Shown: positions 11,474 to 23,620, numbered from the stretch's first letter. The stretch is DNA of 64,000 nucleotides from Sclerodactyla briareus (GCA_026419785.1 JAODTK010000721.1:62001-126000), one strand, 5' to 3'. Notes: generated by a model not told the origin, from the sequence alone. Numbers and translations are program-made.

Positions 11474-12505
11474 GTATATCAAGTGACTGGTTATTACATG
11501 GTCTACTACTATATCACCACGAGTACTTCATCCTTTGTTGAGAAGGTTCCCGTAGGTCGATTAGCTCACTAAACATTTGAGAGATGCTACGTAAGGTTTC
11601 CTGGTTGTTAAAAAATGCATATGATGTTTTTTCTTCAGGCGGGGGTTATTCATTCTTCCTTTTATTTTTACTCGAGGCAGCCCAGCATGGCCTAGCTAGG
11701 TTGGTCCCAAATAGACATGGTAAATCGGCATTTTTTGCCACATCCATATTTTAGCTGAATAGGCTTAAGCCGATATTGCCATGGCATATCTTATACGAAC
11801 CTAAGGCTAGCATTCCGTTAGTGCGTTGACGAGTCCGGCACGCATGCGGAAGTAGCGAATTCATGTGAGCTGAGATGGGGCCGATTATGTCCGATATGTG
11901 CTATTTAGCTTGCAAAGATTGATATTGGTTTCACAGAAGCAAAGGAAAAAATCTAAATGAAAGCAACAAACACTGAATAGGCAGAAAAAGAACATGTGAC
12001 AATGCGTATACGATGCGTATTACCACGAATGGAATTCTATGGATTATCTTCCTAATCAAGGACATATGCATGGTTGCTGTATTTTAGCCTATTGCCTTAT
12101 AGTGTGTTTTTCTGAAACAACGTTTGTCTCCGTGAATATGTGATTTTCACATCCATCCTGGAACCGCGTACGCAACGATGGAATCTCAGCCTGGTACATA
12201 TGCTTATTTCGCCTATTCGGTGCTGGTTTGTCTTATTTTTCTGCCTCTGTGGAACCAATATCTATCTTCGCAACTACATAGAACATAATTATTCAGACTC
12301 AGTTGACGTGCGGATGCAGACACATCAACGCATGGTGGGTACATTAGCAGTATGGTGAGAGTCTGTAATGTAGAGAGACCGCTATATACTCCAGAGACTG
12401 ATTAATTGAGGCCTATCTCAGATCGTGTCTCGACAATTAAAAAAAGATCATATAAGTCAAACATAATATTAATGAGTAACAACATGTTCCCCCTTGCCCA
12501 CGTAG

Positions 12506-12675
12506 TTCTGTCGACGAGATCGAGCCATTCGTTGGCCCATGGCGGAGAATCATCTCGAAGGAGCCCTAGTGGGAGGAACTGTAGCCCACATTCTCGCATG
12601 GCAGTTTCACAAACTGAAATACGGAGACAGATTCTGGTATGAAAATCCCGTGGGGCCACAGAGCCTTTACTGAAG
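12506..12675 (+). CDS. Peroxidase exon: GDRFWYEN block
   Basis: The start (AG|T) fits the phase of the exon before. It reads SVDEIEPFVGP, then MAENHLEGALVGGTVAHILA, WQFHKLKYGDRFWYEN, then PWGHRAFTE, which match the conserved (D)DIDLFVGG..E...GALVGPT and GDRFWYEN stretch. Frame slips lie near 12538 (CCC) and 12645. The donor G|gtacgt is phase 1. Confidence 0.83.
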
Positions 12676-13699
12676 GTACGTATGCATGGATCGCTTCAGA
12701 CCGACATTTAACCAAAGATACTTGGATCTCACACATAAAAGTCGCCATGTCGACTTCCGTTATACGTTCGTCTTCTCTTGTCATGTCCTGCCTTGAACTG
12801 TCTTGCCCTGTCTTGTCTTACTGTACAATGTGTTGCTTTATTATGGTTGAGGCAAAACTTGTAGTAGCTTTGTTTCATCCGAGCTAAACTTGAAGATACT
12901 ATGAAAGGAAGGATCGTTTTAAACGTCCATCTCAGGTGGGTGATCATGCAATTCCATATGACCAGCCTAAGACTAATGGGGCGAGGGAATCCCCCCATTT
13001 CACAGATCCGTTGAAAAGGAAACGAAAGAACTGTTCAGTGGGTCTGTATGTATGTCTAGCTTGTAACACGACACTTCATATTCTGGATTCCGTGGATGAA
13101 TCTCATCCTTGGTCCGTGTTGTTCCCATAATCGCTACCGGATCCGGATTATTTTCCGGTAAGGTCAGAGGTCGCATGAGGTCAATAAATTCAACCTTGGA
13201 ATGTTTGTAATAAAGCTACCTGAGAACGACAGTAAAAACTTGAAACCTTCCCCTTTGAATCCGAAGCTTTTGCCTTTTGTCAGGAACAGTCGGAAAGACA
13301 GTTGCGACAGTCGAGGTCTTGTTCCTCATTTCATATAGGGTTCGCTGCAATGCAGTGAACATGTGGATCGCTGGAGTCTCTTTCTGGACATTCGCAACTA
13401 ATACGTCCCGTCGGTCTGCTGTGAGCAGTCACGTTGAACATGAATCTTCCGTTTCTTCGGTTATCGAGAACGTGGTCGGAACCGGTGGTTCACTAGTCGA
13501 TAAGAGATGAATAGTTGTAACTGCTGCTCATCCCAACGATTAATACGGCTAGATTTCCTGGACGAGGCTTACATGGTTCCTGAACCCGTAGAAATCTAAC
13601 GCGTGCCCACTATCTATATTATCATTTCTTTTATCAACGACCCACTGATGCAAGTATCAGTGATGAAGCAACATGGTGATTGAACTGATATATTTTCAG

Positions 13700-14031
13700 A
13701 TCAGCTTGAATCTCTAAACCGCGTCACGATGGCTCGCGTCATTTGCGAAAATGCCAATAATGACAGAATCCAGCCTGCCGCGTTTAAGTTGACAGATCAT
13801 GACTATACTGAATACGATTCCGATGGCTCGGATAGCTCCGATGGCTCCGATGGCTCCGATGGCTCTGATAGCTTCCCATAGCTCCGATGGCTCTGATAGC
13901 TCCGATGACTCTGATAGCTCCGATGGCTCCGATGGCTCTGATAGCTCCGATGGCTCCGATGGCTCCGATGGCTCCGATGGCTCTGATAGCTCCGATAGCT
14001 CCGATAGTTCTTCTGGCTGGCGATCGATTCC
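13700..14031 (+). CDS. Peroxidase exon: end of fold plus Ser/Asp/Gly repeat tail
   Basis: G|AT joins in phase and the exon reads QLESLNRVTMARVICENAND-like sequence followed by RIQPAAFKLTDHD, the last helix block of the peroxidase domain. From about 13817 to 14010 it becomes a nine-base repeat (GAT RGC TCC) coding Asp-Ser/Gly-Ser about twenty times. Read strictly, a stop follows FP near 13880; one base further the repeat runs on in the next frame to SSSGWRSIP and a good donor. Either the protein ends early in the repeat or, as elsewhere in this gene, a base is wrong. Confidence 0.8.
13817..14010 (+). repeat. Coding 9-bp repeat (D-S-S / D-G-S)
   Basis: About 21 units of GAT(G/A)GCTCC or GATGGCTCT within the peroxidase exon. 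The product is very acidic and serine-rich, like the DSS repeats of dentin phosphoprotein, and offers many casein-kinase-type sites. One unit near 13880 is disturbed. Confidence 0.9.
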
Positions 14032-14699
14032 GTAAGTAACTTCTTAAGAGTTCCTTAGCTATTCCTCCAAGCACGTTCCATGCATCAATGCATTGAACAT
14101 AATTACGCCAAATCGCCGATTTTTTAACAGAATTTATTTGATGATCACGCTCCGTAGTTGAGATTATACCCGGCTGTTCCCCGTAGTAGTTCCGCTAGGC
14201 TCGCTGTGAATAAGTAGATAATACGCGAAGGTCACGCTGCCTAGGGTCTATTCTCATCTTTGTAGTATTAGTTTATTACTGCATGCAAAGTACACCGTCA
14301 GCAGCTGCTGCAACACTTTGACATGTTGATATTCGAAGTTGAAATTCTTACATAGTTTGTTTGGCATGACCTCACGGGTTATTGAAACGACTGCACTGCG
14401 GCTTCTCGTACAATGGCGTAGCAGACTACTTACCATAGGTTTTCACTACTTCGGGTGAATTCCAACTTCACCCGTTCTTGACCTAGCTCTCGCACTGCTT
14501 GCCTTTTTCGTGCCCGCAGTTTCCGTGCCCGGGCATTCCGACCTCCAATCACATTCCGGTTCCGCCCTGTGGTGGGCTTATTCGATATTATCTGTTTATC
14601 ACCATACATTTATTGCAACCAGCATCAACTCGAAAATCGAAATGTTCTGAAATCTGGCTGAACATCAGCCCTGAATGTTTTATACTTCTTTTGTTTCAG

Positions 14700-14958
14700 A
14701 TTCTACCAGACGCGCAATCAACAGTTAGAGTACCCTGACTCTAACGGACGCATACCATACTTCGTAAACGAACGCATATTTTGCTCCGACAAAGAAAGAC
14801 TTACTCCCTCCTCTAGTACTCACACCCTGGAAAGAATAGTGGGAGTGAAGCTCCGCCGACTGTGGACAATACACCTGACAATAATCACTCTTTTTGTCAG
14901 ATACGGAACAAAGTCAACAGTGATTGTGTTTGAACAACTATCATCTGTTAACAATTAG
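14700..14958 (+). CDS. Probable terminal exon of the peroxidase
   Basis: A long pyrimidine tract and tttgtttcag precede an 85-codon open frame that is entered in the right phase from the repeat exon (CC|A = Pro). It reads FYQTRNQQLEYPDSNGRIPY, later LRRLWTIHLTIITLFVRYG, and stops at TAG 14956-14958. The short hydrophobic stretch might be a weak membrane segment, but it is broken by Arg and His. I recognise no domain. An open frame of this length by chance is possible, so it rests on the acceptor and the phase. Confidence 0.4.
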
Positions 14959-16940
14959 AGTAGTTCACATTCGATTTGAATTGTACAATAATTCCCATGC
15001 ATGGTGACTGGAGTATAGCGGCTCTCCGTACAGTCGTACAGTCGGTGCAGTGCGGATTTGCATTTTTTTTGGGGCCGTTGATTTTTTCATTCAGGTTAAC
15101 CCAAAAGTATCCACTCCACTCTCTGATCAACTAGAACACCAACAGTACTGTAGCTCAAATACAATTATTCTGTTGCAGATAGATCGATATATCCCCATTA
15201 AAATAGTTCTTTGGTTCAAAACACTCCAGTGACCACTGACCCTGAACTCCGGCATACCCCAAACTGATCACTGCATGATGACACTGACCACATATATTAT
15301 TCTCTGTATCATTGAGTCGAACTTTATCATCGGAAATCAGAAATGTTCTTGAAATGATAGTGGCCATTTTACAACGTTGGTTGATTCTGAGCGCACTTTT
15401 ACGTTTTACAGTTATCAGACACTGCATTACTTATTGTTTGTTGGTGAGTGGTTAAACATTTCAATTTTCTGTATATAATGTTGTCGGTGGTGGTTATAAT
15501 GTTCCAGTTTAGATTCTTTAATTTAGAGTATACACACTTTCTGAAGTTGCTAGAGGCCAGGCCACCAGCAGAGGCAACGACTTTACCGTTTTATAGACAC
15601 CATATCGAACACGTGGTTATTGGTGTGTCGCCAAGGTGACAAACGTCAATCACTTTTCTTCTAGATGTACTACTGATGGAGCCGTAGCGATTCTTGTTCC
15701 AAGTCGTTTGATTTTAATGGCGCTGTGACAGTGGATATTGTCCGGTGTCCGGGATTGGCAACTTTATTTTCCACAGTACGCTAGCTAGTAGGGCCGTTGT
15801 CAGGTTGTCTCGCCCGATAATATCCGTGAAGTTATCCAAATAACTATTCAATCCATGAGCAGATGTTCTAATGCTTTCATTCGATTTTGACCGGATAGTT
15901 TGGAAGAACATACTTAATTACTTCCAGAATGCGTTGGGCGTACTTTACTTTCTGAATCATGACCCGGATTCGAACGAATTTAAGGAAATTCTTAGAAAAA
16001 ACTTCGGCCAAGCTTAATGCGGAAAATAAACAGCGGACACTCGGTTGGAGTTATTGGTGAACAGTAATTGCGAACAAAAGCTAGCAAATTGTAGCAGCGG
16101 ACTGGAAACAGAATTGTGTACGGGAGCCTATGGACAAGCAATCTTAACTATCAATTATTCGGACTCACCGTGGCCTACCTGTAACAACGATCAACGTTGT
16201 TTTGCAGTTTGCCCCATAGCCTACGACTAATTCGGGTGTGCTGATCGCGATTCCCGTTCTTGAGATATAGAAAGTAGGCGTATATGAGATCACCAAGCGG
16301 GTGCTTCGGCCAGGCGGTCTAGCAATACCCGAGGACTCGCTCGAGCTCGGAGCAGCCCGGCTTGGGGCTTCGTGCTCGTCCGAGTAACTGACTAAGTCGA
16401 GTGCTCCGAGTAAAAATATAAGGTCCCCACGGTAATAGTAACCCCTTCGGTTTCCGATATAGAGTATTCAAGTTCCGATGTGATGACTGATGACCGAGTG
16501 CTTAGCGGGCTGGCAATATCTTGGCAATCGATTGACTCGGATATGCCCGCGCTCGGAGCTCGGCCCTCTGTGAGATGGGGGGGGGGGCGGGGGTGAACTT
16601 CGGCCCGCTATAATGGGCGGGACAGGCGCTCCTACCGGCACTGCGGATTCTGGCTAAGAGTAAGAGTCCAACCCAAATCCGTCGGGTGATAAAATCGCCC
16701 TGCTGGCCGCTCGGCCGAGGGCCTTTACCAGGGATCCGTATCCGCATGATTCAGAAAGGGTAGAACTATTTCGAATCATTTGAAGATAAAAATAATGCCG
16801 ACGTGTTTTACGTTTTCAATACTGCCCACTTGCTTCATGGCAGTAAAAATGTGCGCACCTGACGGGCGCAGAATGAATATCGAACAATTGAATGGGATCT
16901 ACACGGAGTACATAGTTTTGTGCGACTAATTTAAATTCCT
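14959..16940. other. Intergenic stretch, no gene seen
   Basis: Short open frames only. A GC-richer patch at about 16290-16740, with repeated CTCGGAGC-like words and a G-run at 16578, stands out in composition but codes for nothing I recognise. Confidence 0.5.
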
Positions 16941-16944
16941 CTTT

Positions 16945-17290
16945 TTTTGGGGGGGGGGGCGATGAAGCATAATAAATATTTTGGGAATACCGTGGATTCG
17001 TATTTCCACTCTGGTAGTCCTGGGCCGTGGCACGTTACCCACGGGAGTGTTTGGGGTCAGAATACCCCCTTCCTCATGACCCAAGTGATCGAGAAAAAAA
17101 AATTATACACAAAACCGTTTTTTTTTGTCAGTTCAGTAGAGGTTTGTAGCTGTTAGTTCGCAATTTGCAGCAGCATTTGTCTAGTGGCCCATAAATTGTA
17201 CTTATTTGCCAATAGGGAGTGGTGCATAAATGAGGGCGCACTTTCCTTGGGTTCAGACCTCAATCAACCCCCCCCCCCCCCTCAGACAAA
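16945..17290 (+). repeat. Dispersed repeat bounded by poly-G and poly-C (copy 1)
   Basis: The sequence from about 17040 to 17285 (GGGGTCAGA..CCCC, then AGTTCAGTAGA, GGCCCATAAATTGTA, TTTGCCAATAGGGA, GGGCGCACTT, poly-C) matches the reverse complement of about 42284-42520. Both copies end in poly-C/poly-G, as small inverted-repeat elements do here. Confidence 0.7.
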
Positions 17291-20264
17291 TCTCTCGGTA
17301 CGCGCTGGTATAACATGCTAATTGACGCTTATTAATAAGGCATATGTATGGCGTTTGTGCTTTCGGTAATTAAACTTACAGCGGGTTTGGTTGCAATGTT
17401 TGGAACTGTTTTATGTTACCAAATATTATATATTATCAATTTGGTATACATATTTACTCACAGAAGTGAATCGGGCCTGCTGTTCATCGGATATTATTGG
17501 AAAAAACCATCTAAAGCCCTTTCTCTCTGATTATTCTATATTTGATTTGATGCATATGTATACGGTTTAAAAGTGAAGACGCTTGGCAGCATATACTGTC
17601 TGCTCAGCGTATACAACTCTGTACGGTACTTGCCCTCTCTGCGAGCCATCTTCGTTTATCATGTCGAAACATTTGTTTCACCTCGGGGTCGACGTCCAAC
17701 TCCCCTTAAATGCTATTCATTGACATACAGAGTTGGATGGAAGAGGGGGGAAGATAATCCAAGTCACAACGCTAGCAAATGATTCGTCGCTCGCGTCCCT
17801 AAGGGCGTCTGGAAAATACTCCTTCCCCACTACGGTCGCGACAGGAACCGACAGTCGTATGGGGGTGTCCTAGGGCGAGTGTGAGAGTGGGAAAATCCTA
17901 GGGCTGTTAAGGGGGATTGGTCTGGGGACGTAGCCGGTACACTTCTGTCAAGACCCCTAAGAGGGCACCAAGACAATGATTCTCCAAGTCACCGGTGATA
18001 GACACTGTCCTCAGTTGCATTGCGCAGCTAATCATGCAATAATTACAAATGCTCATGGCCAATTGTTCGCATGAAGGGTGGCGGGAGAGGTCAAGCTTGT
18101 TTAACACGGTTCTATGGGGGGGAAATGTCCTGTAATTGAACTTCAAACGCTACTGGTATGCGAACAAGAAAACCAAAAGGCTTAGTGATTCCTCGACTGC
18201 CTTGATATTTTCATGACCTCATTGACCTTTGCCCTGATCGCAAGACAATGAGGACCATGCCCCCAACATGGGTCACCCCATACCAAGTAGGAGCTCGATT
18301 CACCAAGTAGGATCGAGTTTTGTGTACACAAGCAAAAATTAGGCAGAATATCCAGTTTGGCAGTTTCCATATTTTTTACTCGAACTGACCCCAAATATGA
18401 TGCTTGTACTTATCATAAGCAAGCGGCATACAATATCAGCTTGATCGAATCAAGCATCCTGGATTTACTGTGTTCACATTGTTTTTCAGACTTTGACCTC
18501 TGATGACCCCATGAACTTGATCCTAATACATTAGGGTTCATGTGAATATGAGCTAGATCCAGGAGGGGTCAATTATCGTGTTCACAAGCTAAAATTTAAG
18601 AATCAATTTCCCCCACTTTCCCATTCTCAATCGACACCAAATCAATAGAATTTGTACTCCCCGTGAGAAAACTGCATATCAAATTTCGCGAGTGTTCAAA
18701 CTTATCGTGTTCATAATATTTTTCAGACATCGACTCATTTGACCCTAGTTTGACCTTTGATTGGACCCGAAACAATTGGACTCTCGCACTCTTCATAAGG
18801 GAAAACCACTAATATATTATAGCATTTATCACATCCGCGGCATTGCGTGCCGATTCTCCCAAGCATAACAATTCTATCGTGCCTTGAAGTATACTATACC
18901 TGACCTTCCATGGCCTCCGTTTGTTATGTGAAACACGTGTCAAATTGATTATTATCAATATAAGCATTTTCTGGATATATTGTGGGTACTTATGCAGTAG
19001 GGAGTTACACTCCAATAGCTGCATTCTAGATTTGATATAAATCGAATGAATTCATCATTCAACGAGTAGTTGAACATGTCCGCCGTGGATAATGCTTTGT
19101 TACAATTCGTTCTGAAAATTCTCCCTTGTGATTGGAGGTTACGTAATCGGATGACCCTTCTGTTAATATGCCGATTTTTGAGGTACGTAGCAAATGCAAT
19201 ATGTGAACGGAACCATCGTGACATTGTTCCCCTGTTCAGCGATGAAAGCTACGTATCATTACTGAACTCTAGTCGAACACTCACAAATGCAGAGTCATTG
19301 AATTCTATCCAAATGTTTTAGGCAAATTGACTCTGCCTCGTTTAATGACTCTCCATGAATCATCAACTTTATACCCCCCCCCCCCACCCAAACAAGGTAA
19401 ACCCTTAGGCGTGGAACAGCGCTTTCCTCTCACCATATGGAATTGGAATGAAGATCTTGCACCGTACCTCGTCTGCGGGTCAACAGAATTGAGGGATTGT
19501 ACAAGAACGAAAGCTGTTTGCAGACCGCCCTTGCTAGTCGGGATGAAAATTATGTCTCTGTTGGAAGATTTATTCAACAGTTAACGTTTACGTAAGATGG
19601 TTTCACAATGTCTCCTCCATGGCCAAAAGCATTTTCAATGGGAAAGTGAGTTTGCTGAAAAACGAAATTCATACACATACTACATACATACATACATACA
19701 TACATACATACATACTACATACATACATACATAATACATACATACATACATACGAAACGGATTGGACTGTCCCCACTAGTTTGGAACAAAAAAAAGGGTC
19801 AACATAGAAATATTCGAAATTTTACATCCCTAAATGTTATTTTAGAACGACCGTTAAAAGCATCCGTCGTTGTTCCGCTTCCTTCACACTTTATTGCTCG
19901 CCAATTTCAACAATTGTATTGGACCGGACAACCCGCCAATAGCACTGTTCCAGCGCCTTCAGAACCTGTACGTTTCTACAATAACCGACACTGTCTACCC
20001 CTTTTTTCCTGGTCATCAACGTCATCGATTATCTCGTGAATATTGTTAGTGATGCTGTAATGTTCCTTTTTACATGACGTTAGGTTCCCTCTGCAGTTTT
20101 CAAAAGTCTACAAGAGAGAAGATAAGTCATGTTTTACAGATTTCAGACACCGTACGACACAGTGATATGACACAGCTCTCTAGGGTGTCGGATTCAAAAC
20201 TCTAGAAGACACTGTTAGTGCAGTATAGTTTGATAGTATGGACGAAATGCTGGAGAGGTAATCT
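17291..20264. other. Intergenic stretch with no recognised gene
   Basis: Only short open frames. It holds a region at about 18480-18790 with repeated TTTGACCT words (distant kin of the satellite at the right edge), a poly-C run at 19375, and a CATA microsatellite at 19671-19754. Confidence 0.5.
19671..19754 (+). repeat. (CATA)n microsatellite
   Basis: Tetranucleotide repeat ACATACAT.. with two one-unit interruptions (CTACAT, TAATAC). Confidence 0.97.
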
Positions 20265-20684
20265 CTATTTGCCACGATTTGTTCCTAATGCCCCTAATGA
20301 GCTGACGTAAGTACAGGAACTATTTTTATTATACTGCTGAGATCGAAAGAATCCATATGTATTAGACCCAAAAACCTCACAAGCACAATGGTTATCATGA
20401 AAGTTGTGATAACCAAAAAAAGTTATGTAAATCGGGGTGCTACCTAAGAGATTAGCCTCCGTGAACATTCCATATATATCTGGAAGGTAAAGCAAGTGTG
20501 CCAAGGGAAAGAATGTCCAGAAAAGACCAATTGCAACTAGGTTTTTGTTTGTTATACAGCTACCTGTCATGAAGCAAAATGCCGCAGTATCCATGAGATA
20601 TTGCTTTCCAGGCTCAAATTTGAAAAAGTCCAATATCGTCAGATAATTCATGAAATTTGGCTTTCTGATAGGGATTAATGTCAT
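20265..20684 (-). CDS. Unrecognised 139-residue ORF, membrane-like
   Basis: A single open frame, longer than most in the region. It has a hydrophobic stretch (NLVAIGLFWTFFPLAHLLYL) followed by PDIYGMFTEANLLGSTPIYI, suggesting two membrane spans. No family is recognised. No start context or splice signal settles whether it is a gene, an exon or chance. Minus-strand open frames continue upstream to about 21258. The region around 20843-20890 is a dispersed repeat (also at 24272-24318), so the upstream part is not purely unique sequence. Confidence 0.22.
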   Translation of the reverse strand: MTLIPIRKPNFMNYLTILDFFKFEPGKQYLMDTAAFCFMTGSCITNKNLVAIGLFWTFFPLAHLLYLPDIYGMFTEANLLGSTPIYITFFGYHNFHDNHCACEVFGSNTYGFFRSQQYNKNSSCTYVSSLGALGTNRGK

Positions 20685-20842
20685 ATCGTTACAATCCTCT
20701 TTTTTTTCATTATCTCTTTCTTCGATATGGATTTTTTCAGTGCAGAATGCCTTGTTGAATTTAATTTATATACAACTCTATTTTATAAGCTTGGAAAGAA
20801 ACGCTATTGTTTTCGGTTTGGACAGGGGGTCGGTTTTAAGGA

Positions 20843-20890
20843 ACAAGGCGATCGCCAAAAAGTGCCTCGCCTGGTTGCGCGATCGGTGAT
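20843..20890 (+). repeat. Dispersed repeat pair (GGCGATCGCC..GCGCGATC), copy 1
   Basis: GGCGATCGCCAAAAAGTGCC, then TCGCCTGGTTGCGCGATC, matches 24272-24318 (GGCGATCGCCCCCAGTGGC, then TCGCCTGTCTGCGCGATC) in the same direction. Confidence 0.7.
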
Positions 20891-21394
20891 TTCTATTATT
20901 CACCACACTACACACTATACACAGCCCACTAACTACTGCCAGTCTCATGCAGACCATCGTCATGTCAAATGAAATAACATATTTCCACATAGAACACATA
21001 CAAATTCCTAAAATAACTGACCAATAAGTTTGACTCTTTATTACCAAATTCCCTAAATTGCTGTTTTACTTCAGCCCCCCCCCCCCCACTCTTCTCTCCA
21101 TAGTTAGTTTCAATCCCAACGACAATCATGACGCCCTGAGAGCTGCCGGTAAACTTGAGTTGTGCATTGAAGATATCATGCGTATAACTTAAGCCTAATG
21201 ACGAGAAAACGACAGCGACACTGTATTCCGAAAATCGAAATTGGTGATACGGTCTCACTCCCTCTGTTTCTGTTTACTAAACCGCGGTGTTTACAATTGA
21301 TTCTCAACTGACTATGAATAAGCACATTTCTTCTTTGCCAATCTGCAAACTATCATTTAGGGACACTGGCCCGTTCTAGAAAATTTCCTTACGA

Positions 21395-21830
21395 AGTCTG
21401 CTAAGAATATCTTGTCCATTGCGTCCAGATTCTCATCTCGGTTGGATTATTGTAATAAGCCTTCTGTTCGGTGTTTCCAATAGTCAAATTAAACGCTTAC
21501 AAACTGTACAAAATTCGGCGGCGCGCGTTATCACTCGAGCAGAAATTCGACCATATCACCCGCCCTTCGGACTTGCACGGGCTCCCTATTAAAGATATAA
21601 TTCGAATTCAAATCGTTGCTCTTCGCTTATAAGCATATTCCGACAACGTCCAATAACTGTCCTAGTGTATTAGCGACGAATTGACCAAGTTTGTCCCTGG
21701 CCGTTCTCTTCGTTCCTCTACCGCTTCACTACGTGCACCTCCTGTTAATCTTGCCAGCTATGGTGAAATATCTTCTTCTCATGCTGCTGCTGCTCGGTTA
21801 TCCAACACTTCCTATGGATCAAGGTGGATC
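21395..21830 (+). mobile_element. LINE fragment, CR1/L2-like reverse transcriptase tail
   Basis: Plus-strand pieces read LLFGVSNSQIKRLQTVQNSA then ARVITRAEIRPYHPP, TKFVPGRSLRSSTASL, APPVNLASYGE and FSSHAAAARL-like sequence. This is the typical C-terminal half of CR1/L2-type pol (LDYCNSLL..RLQ.VQNSAAR...LRS). Several frame changes mark it as old. Confidence 0.85.
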
Positions 21831-21845
21831 AACATCTACCATTTT

Positions 21846-22030
21846 GGTGAAATCCAACGAACTTCAAAAAATTGCATAAAATATGCGAATTAGACACATT
21901 AAATGACCTCACCGGGGACACTTCACGTTCAGATTTCTCGGGAACCAATGGTAGCCCACATCACCAATTTTTTCGTGAAAGTCCACACGCTAGGAAACCT
22001 TCGCATAAATTATGCAAATTGACCACCTTT
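21846..22030 (+). repeat. Dispersed repeat (AACTTCAAAAAATT..AATGACCTC), copy 1
   Basis: The block AACTTCAAAAAATTGCATAA..GCGAATTAGACA..AATGACCTC is found again at about 24535-24600 with the same order and spacing, and a shorter half-unit follows at 21990-22030. Confidence 0.65.
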
Positions 22031-22828
22031 ACTTAGCTTATTTCTGGCTGCAAAAGCTAATCAGTTCATCTACCGTCATCCAGGTCCACATGGCCAACTA
22101 CATCATCACTGGTAGCCACATATGGTGATCGATCGCGTTTCTTTCTACCCGTGAGCTCCCGACAATGAAATGACAATAGAATAAGCCTAACTTTACCCAG
22201 ATTTATGTATGTACTTTTGCTGCTTCCGCACAATCTAATCAATCGTGTAACATACCACCAGACCCGGCCGGTTCTACACAAATTCATACAAATTCCCGTC
22301 ATAATCGGGCCTCTCACGGTTTGTGAGAAATCCTGGCTCACCGAAAAGTGTGACACAAACACACACACGCATCCAGGGGCGTAATATACATAAAATTCCA
22401 GATGTGGGTGGGGCGCCAGGCAATCCTTTTTGAGAGACCGCAAGATTTTTGTGAGACCGATTCTTATTATCGGTTTCGTACTAGAGGCGGCGCCGTGCGG
22501 CCGTGGAGGGTACTCCCTTGGGTGGCCAATCGTTCCCCCCCCCCCTTGGAAATTTTTGGAAACCTGAAACCCCTCAGACGCAAATGGTGCTATCCTAGTA
22601 CGATATTCTATCATGAGTACGCTGGCTATGACACGTGACTTTTCGAAAGTTGCGTTGGACTAATAAATTCACATAATGAGAATGGGTACATGGAAGACTG
22701 CGGAGGAAATTTCATTCACATCATGGTCTTGCATAGCCCATCAGAGCTGATGCCCGATATTTAATAATTGTCGATGGGGTGAAAACTTGGCACACATGTC
22801 AGTATGTTAACCATTAATTGCCTGCACC

Positions 22829-23620
22829 AATGGCGTCACCAGACTTTTCAAACTAGGAGGCAAAAGGGGGGCCCAGGCATTTTGTGGGGTGGGGCACGAG
22901 AACACTATCTGAGCGTAGGCCACCTAGCTTGGAGCAGAGCGTTAAAAAAAATGGTTGCGCAAGCCCCCCAGATGGCCGGAAATGACCCTCTCACGCGCGT
23001 TTTGAGGCTCTGCATGTACCAGCTTTCAATCTGGGATTTTGTGATCACAAATTCATTAATCGGTGATGAATCGAAAATTGTTAAATATTTGTCAGACCTC
23101 TGTCTTATTGATGCCCCGACTTTTTGGCCAGAATGTTCAAAAATTTGTGCTCCACACTACTGTTTACCAGCGTGCGCGAAGCGCGTAGTTTTTTCTGGGT
23201 TTTCCCGCACATCTGGGAAAACAGGATCTCACCATAAAATTTGGCTCAGCAATCTCCGCTCTACTGTCCCAACCATGTAAGGACGTCGGTAGGGCAGTTA
23301 CCTGGAGACAATGCGTTAAAATGAACAGTCCTTTGGTAGCCTAAGCCACTGAAGTTCCAAATCGCGCGTGGTCGGAGGGAGGGGGAAACGAACCGGAAGC
23401 TTAAGGGTTTAGTAATCAAAATAGGTTGACTGTAGTTTTCAAGGTCAATGATAATGTTTGTTTGTATAATAATCAGTATTCCCCTCACAGGTATATATGA
23501 GTTAGTGGGCCAATGAGGTAGAAAATTTCCATAGAGTGATGTGGAGATACGGGAAAGCGACGGACCAAAATCCACCACTATTACAGCGCAGCGCAGCGCG
23601 ATTTTCCACTTTTTTTTATC
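22829..23620 (+). repeat. Inverted-repeat element family 'GGCGTCACCAG', copy 1
   Basis: It starts CAATGGCGTCACCAGACTTT and shares long colinear matches with the reverse complement of about 46170-46935. Shared pieces include ATGGCCGGAAATGA, GTACCA, TTTGTGATCACAAATTC, CTTATTG..CCCGAC, TTGTGCTCCACACTA, and then GCGACGG.CAAAATCCACCA. Minus-strand CCTCCGACCACGCGCGATTT near 23360 matches the right part of the third copy near 48800. Translations of copies 1 and 2 look alike, but I see no known protein. Confidence 0.75.

Larger units (their letters stand above)
972..14958 (+). other. Gene span: secreted animal haem peroxidase with Ser/Asp-rich tail
   Basis: This is the full span of an animal haem peroxidase gene (peroxidasin, myeloperoxidase and ovoperoxidase superfamily). 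Such enzymes use H2O2 to oxidise halides or tyrosyl side chains outside the cell or in granules. Exons carry, in order, CNNLNNP, GQFLDHDLNLTP (distal His), ITSFIDGSNVYGS (Ca site), DVRAAEQPALTALH (catalytic Arg and haem-linked Glu), FRLGHSMVP (proximal His), DLIALNI followed by RGRDHGLP, and GDRFWYEN then ARVICEN. Phases match across each intron from the 3.1-kb exon onward (1, 1, 1, 0, 2, 2, 1, 2). A Gln follows the haem-linked Glu where myeloperoxidase has Met, as in most other members. The fold is followed by a Ser/Asp/Gly repeat and an unusual last exon. The signal-peptide exon was not found. About seven one-base frame slips occur; similar slips in unrelated genes of the window point to assembly error. 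Confidence 0.85.

Noticed and set aside
13784-14074. Minus-strand ORF of Ala-Ile-Gly repeats
   Set aside because: Opposite strand of the coding Ser/Asp repeat in the peroxidase exon.
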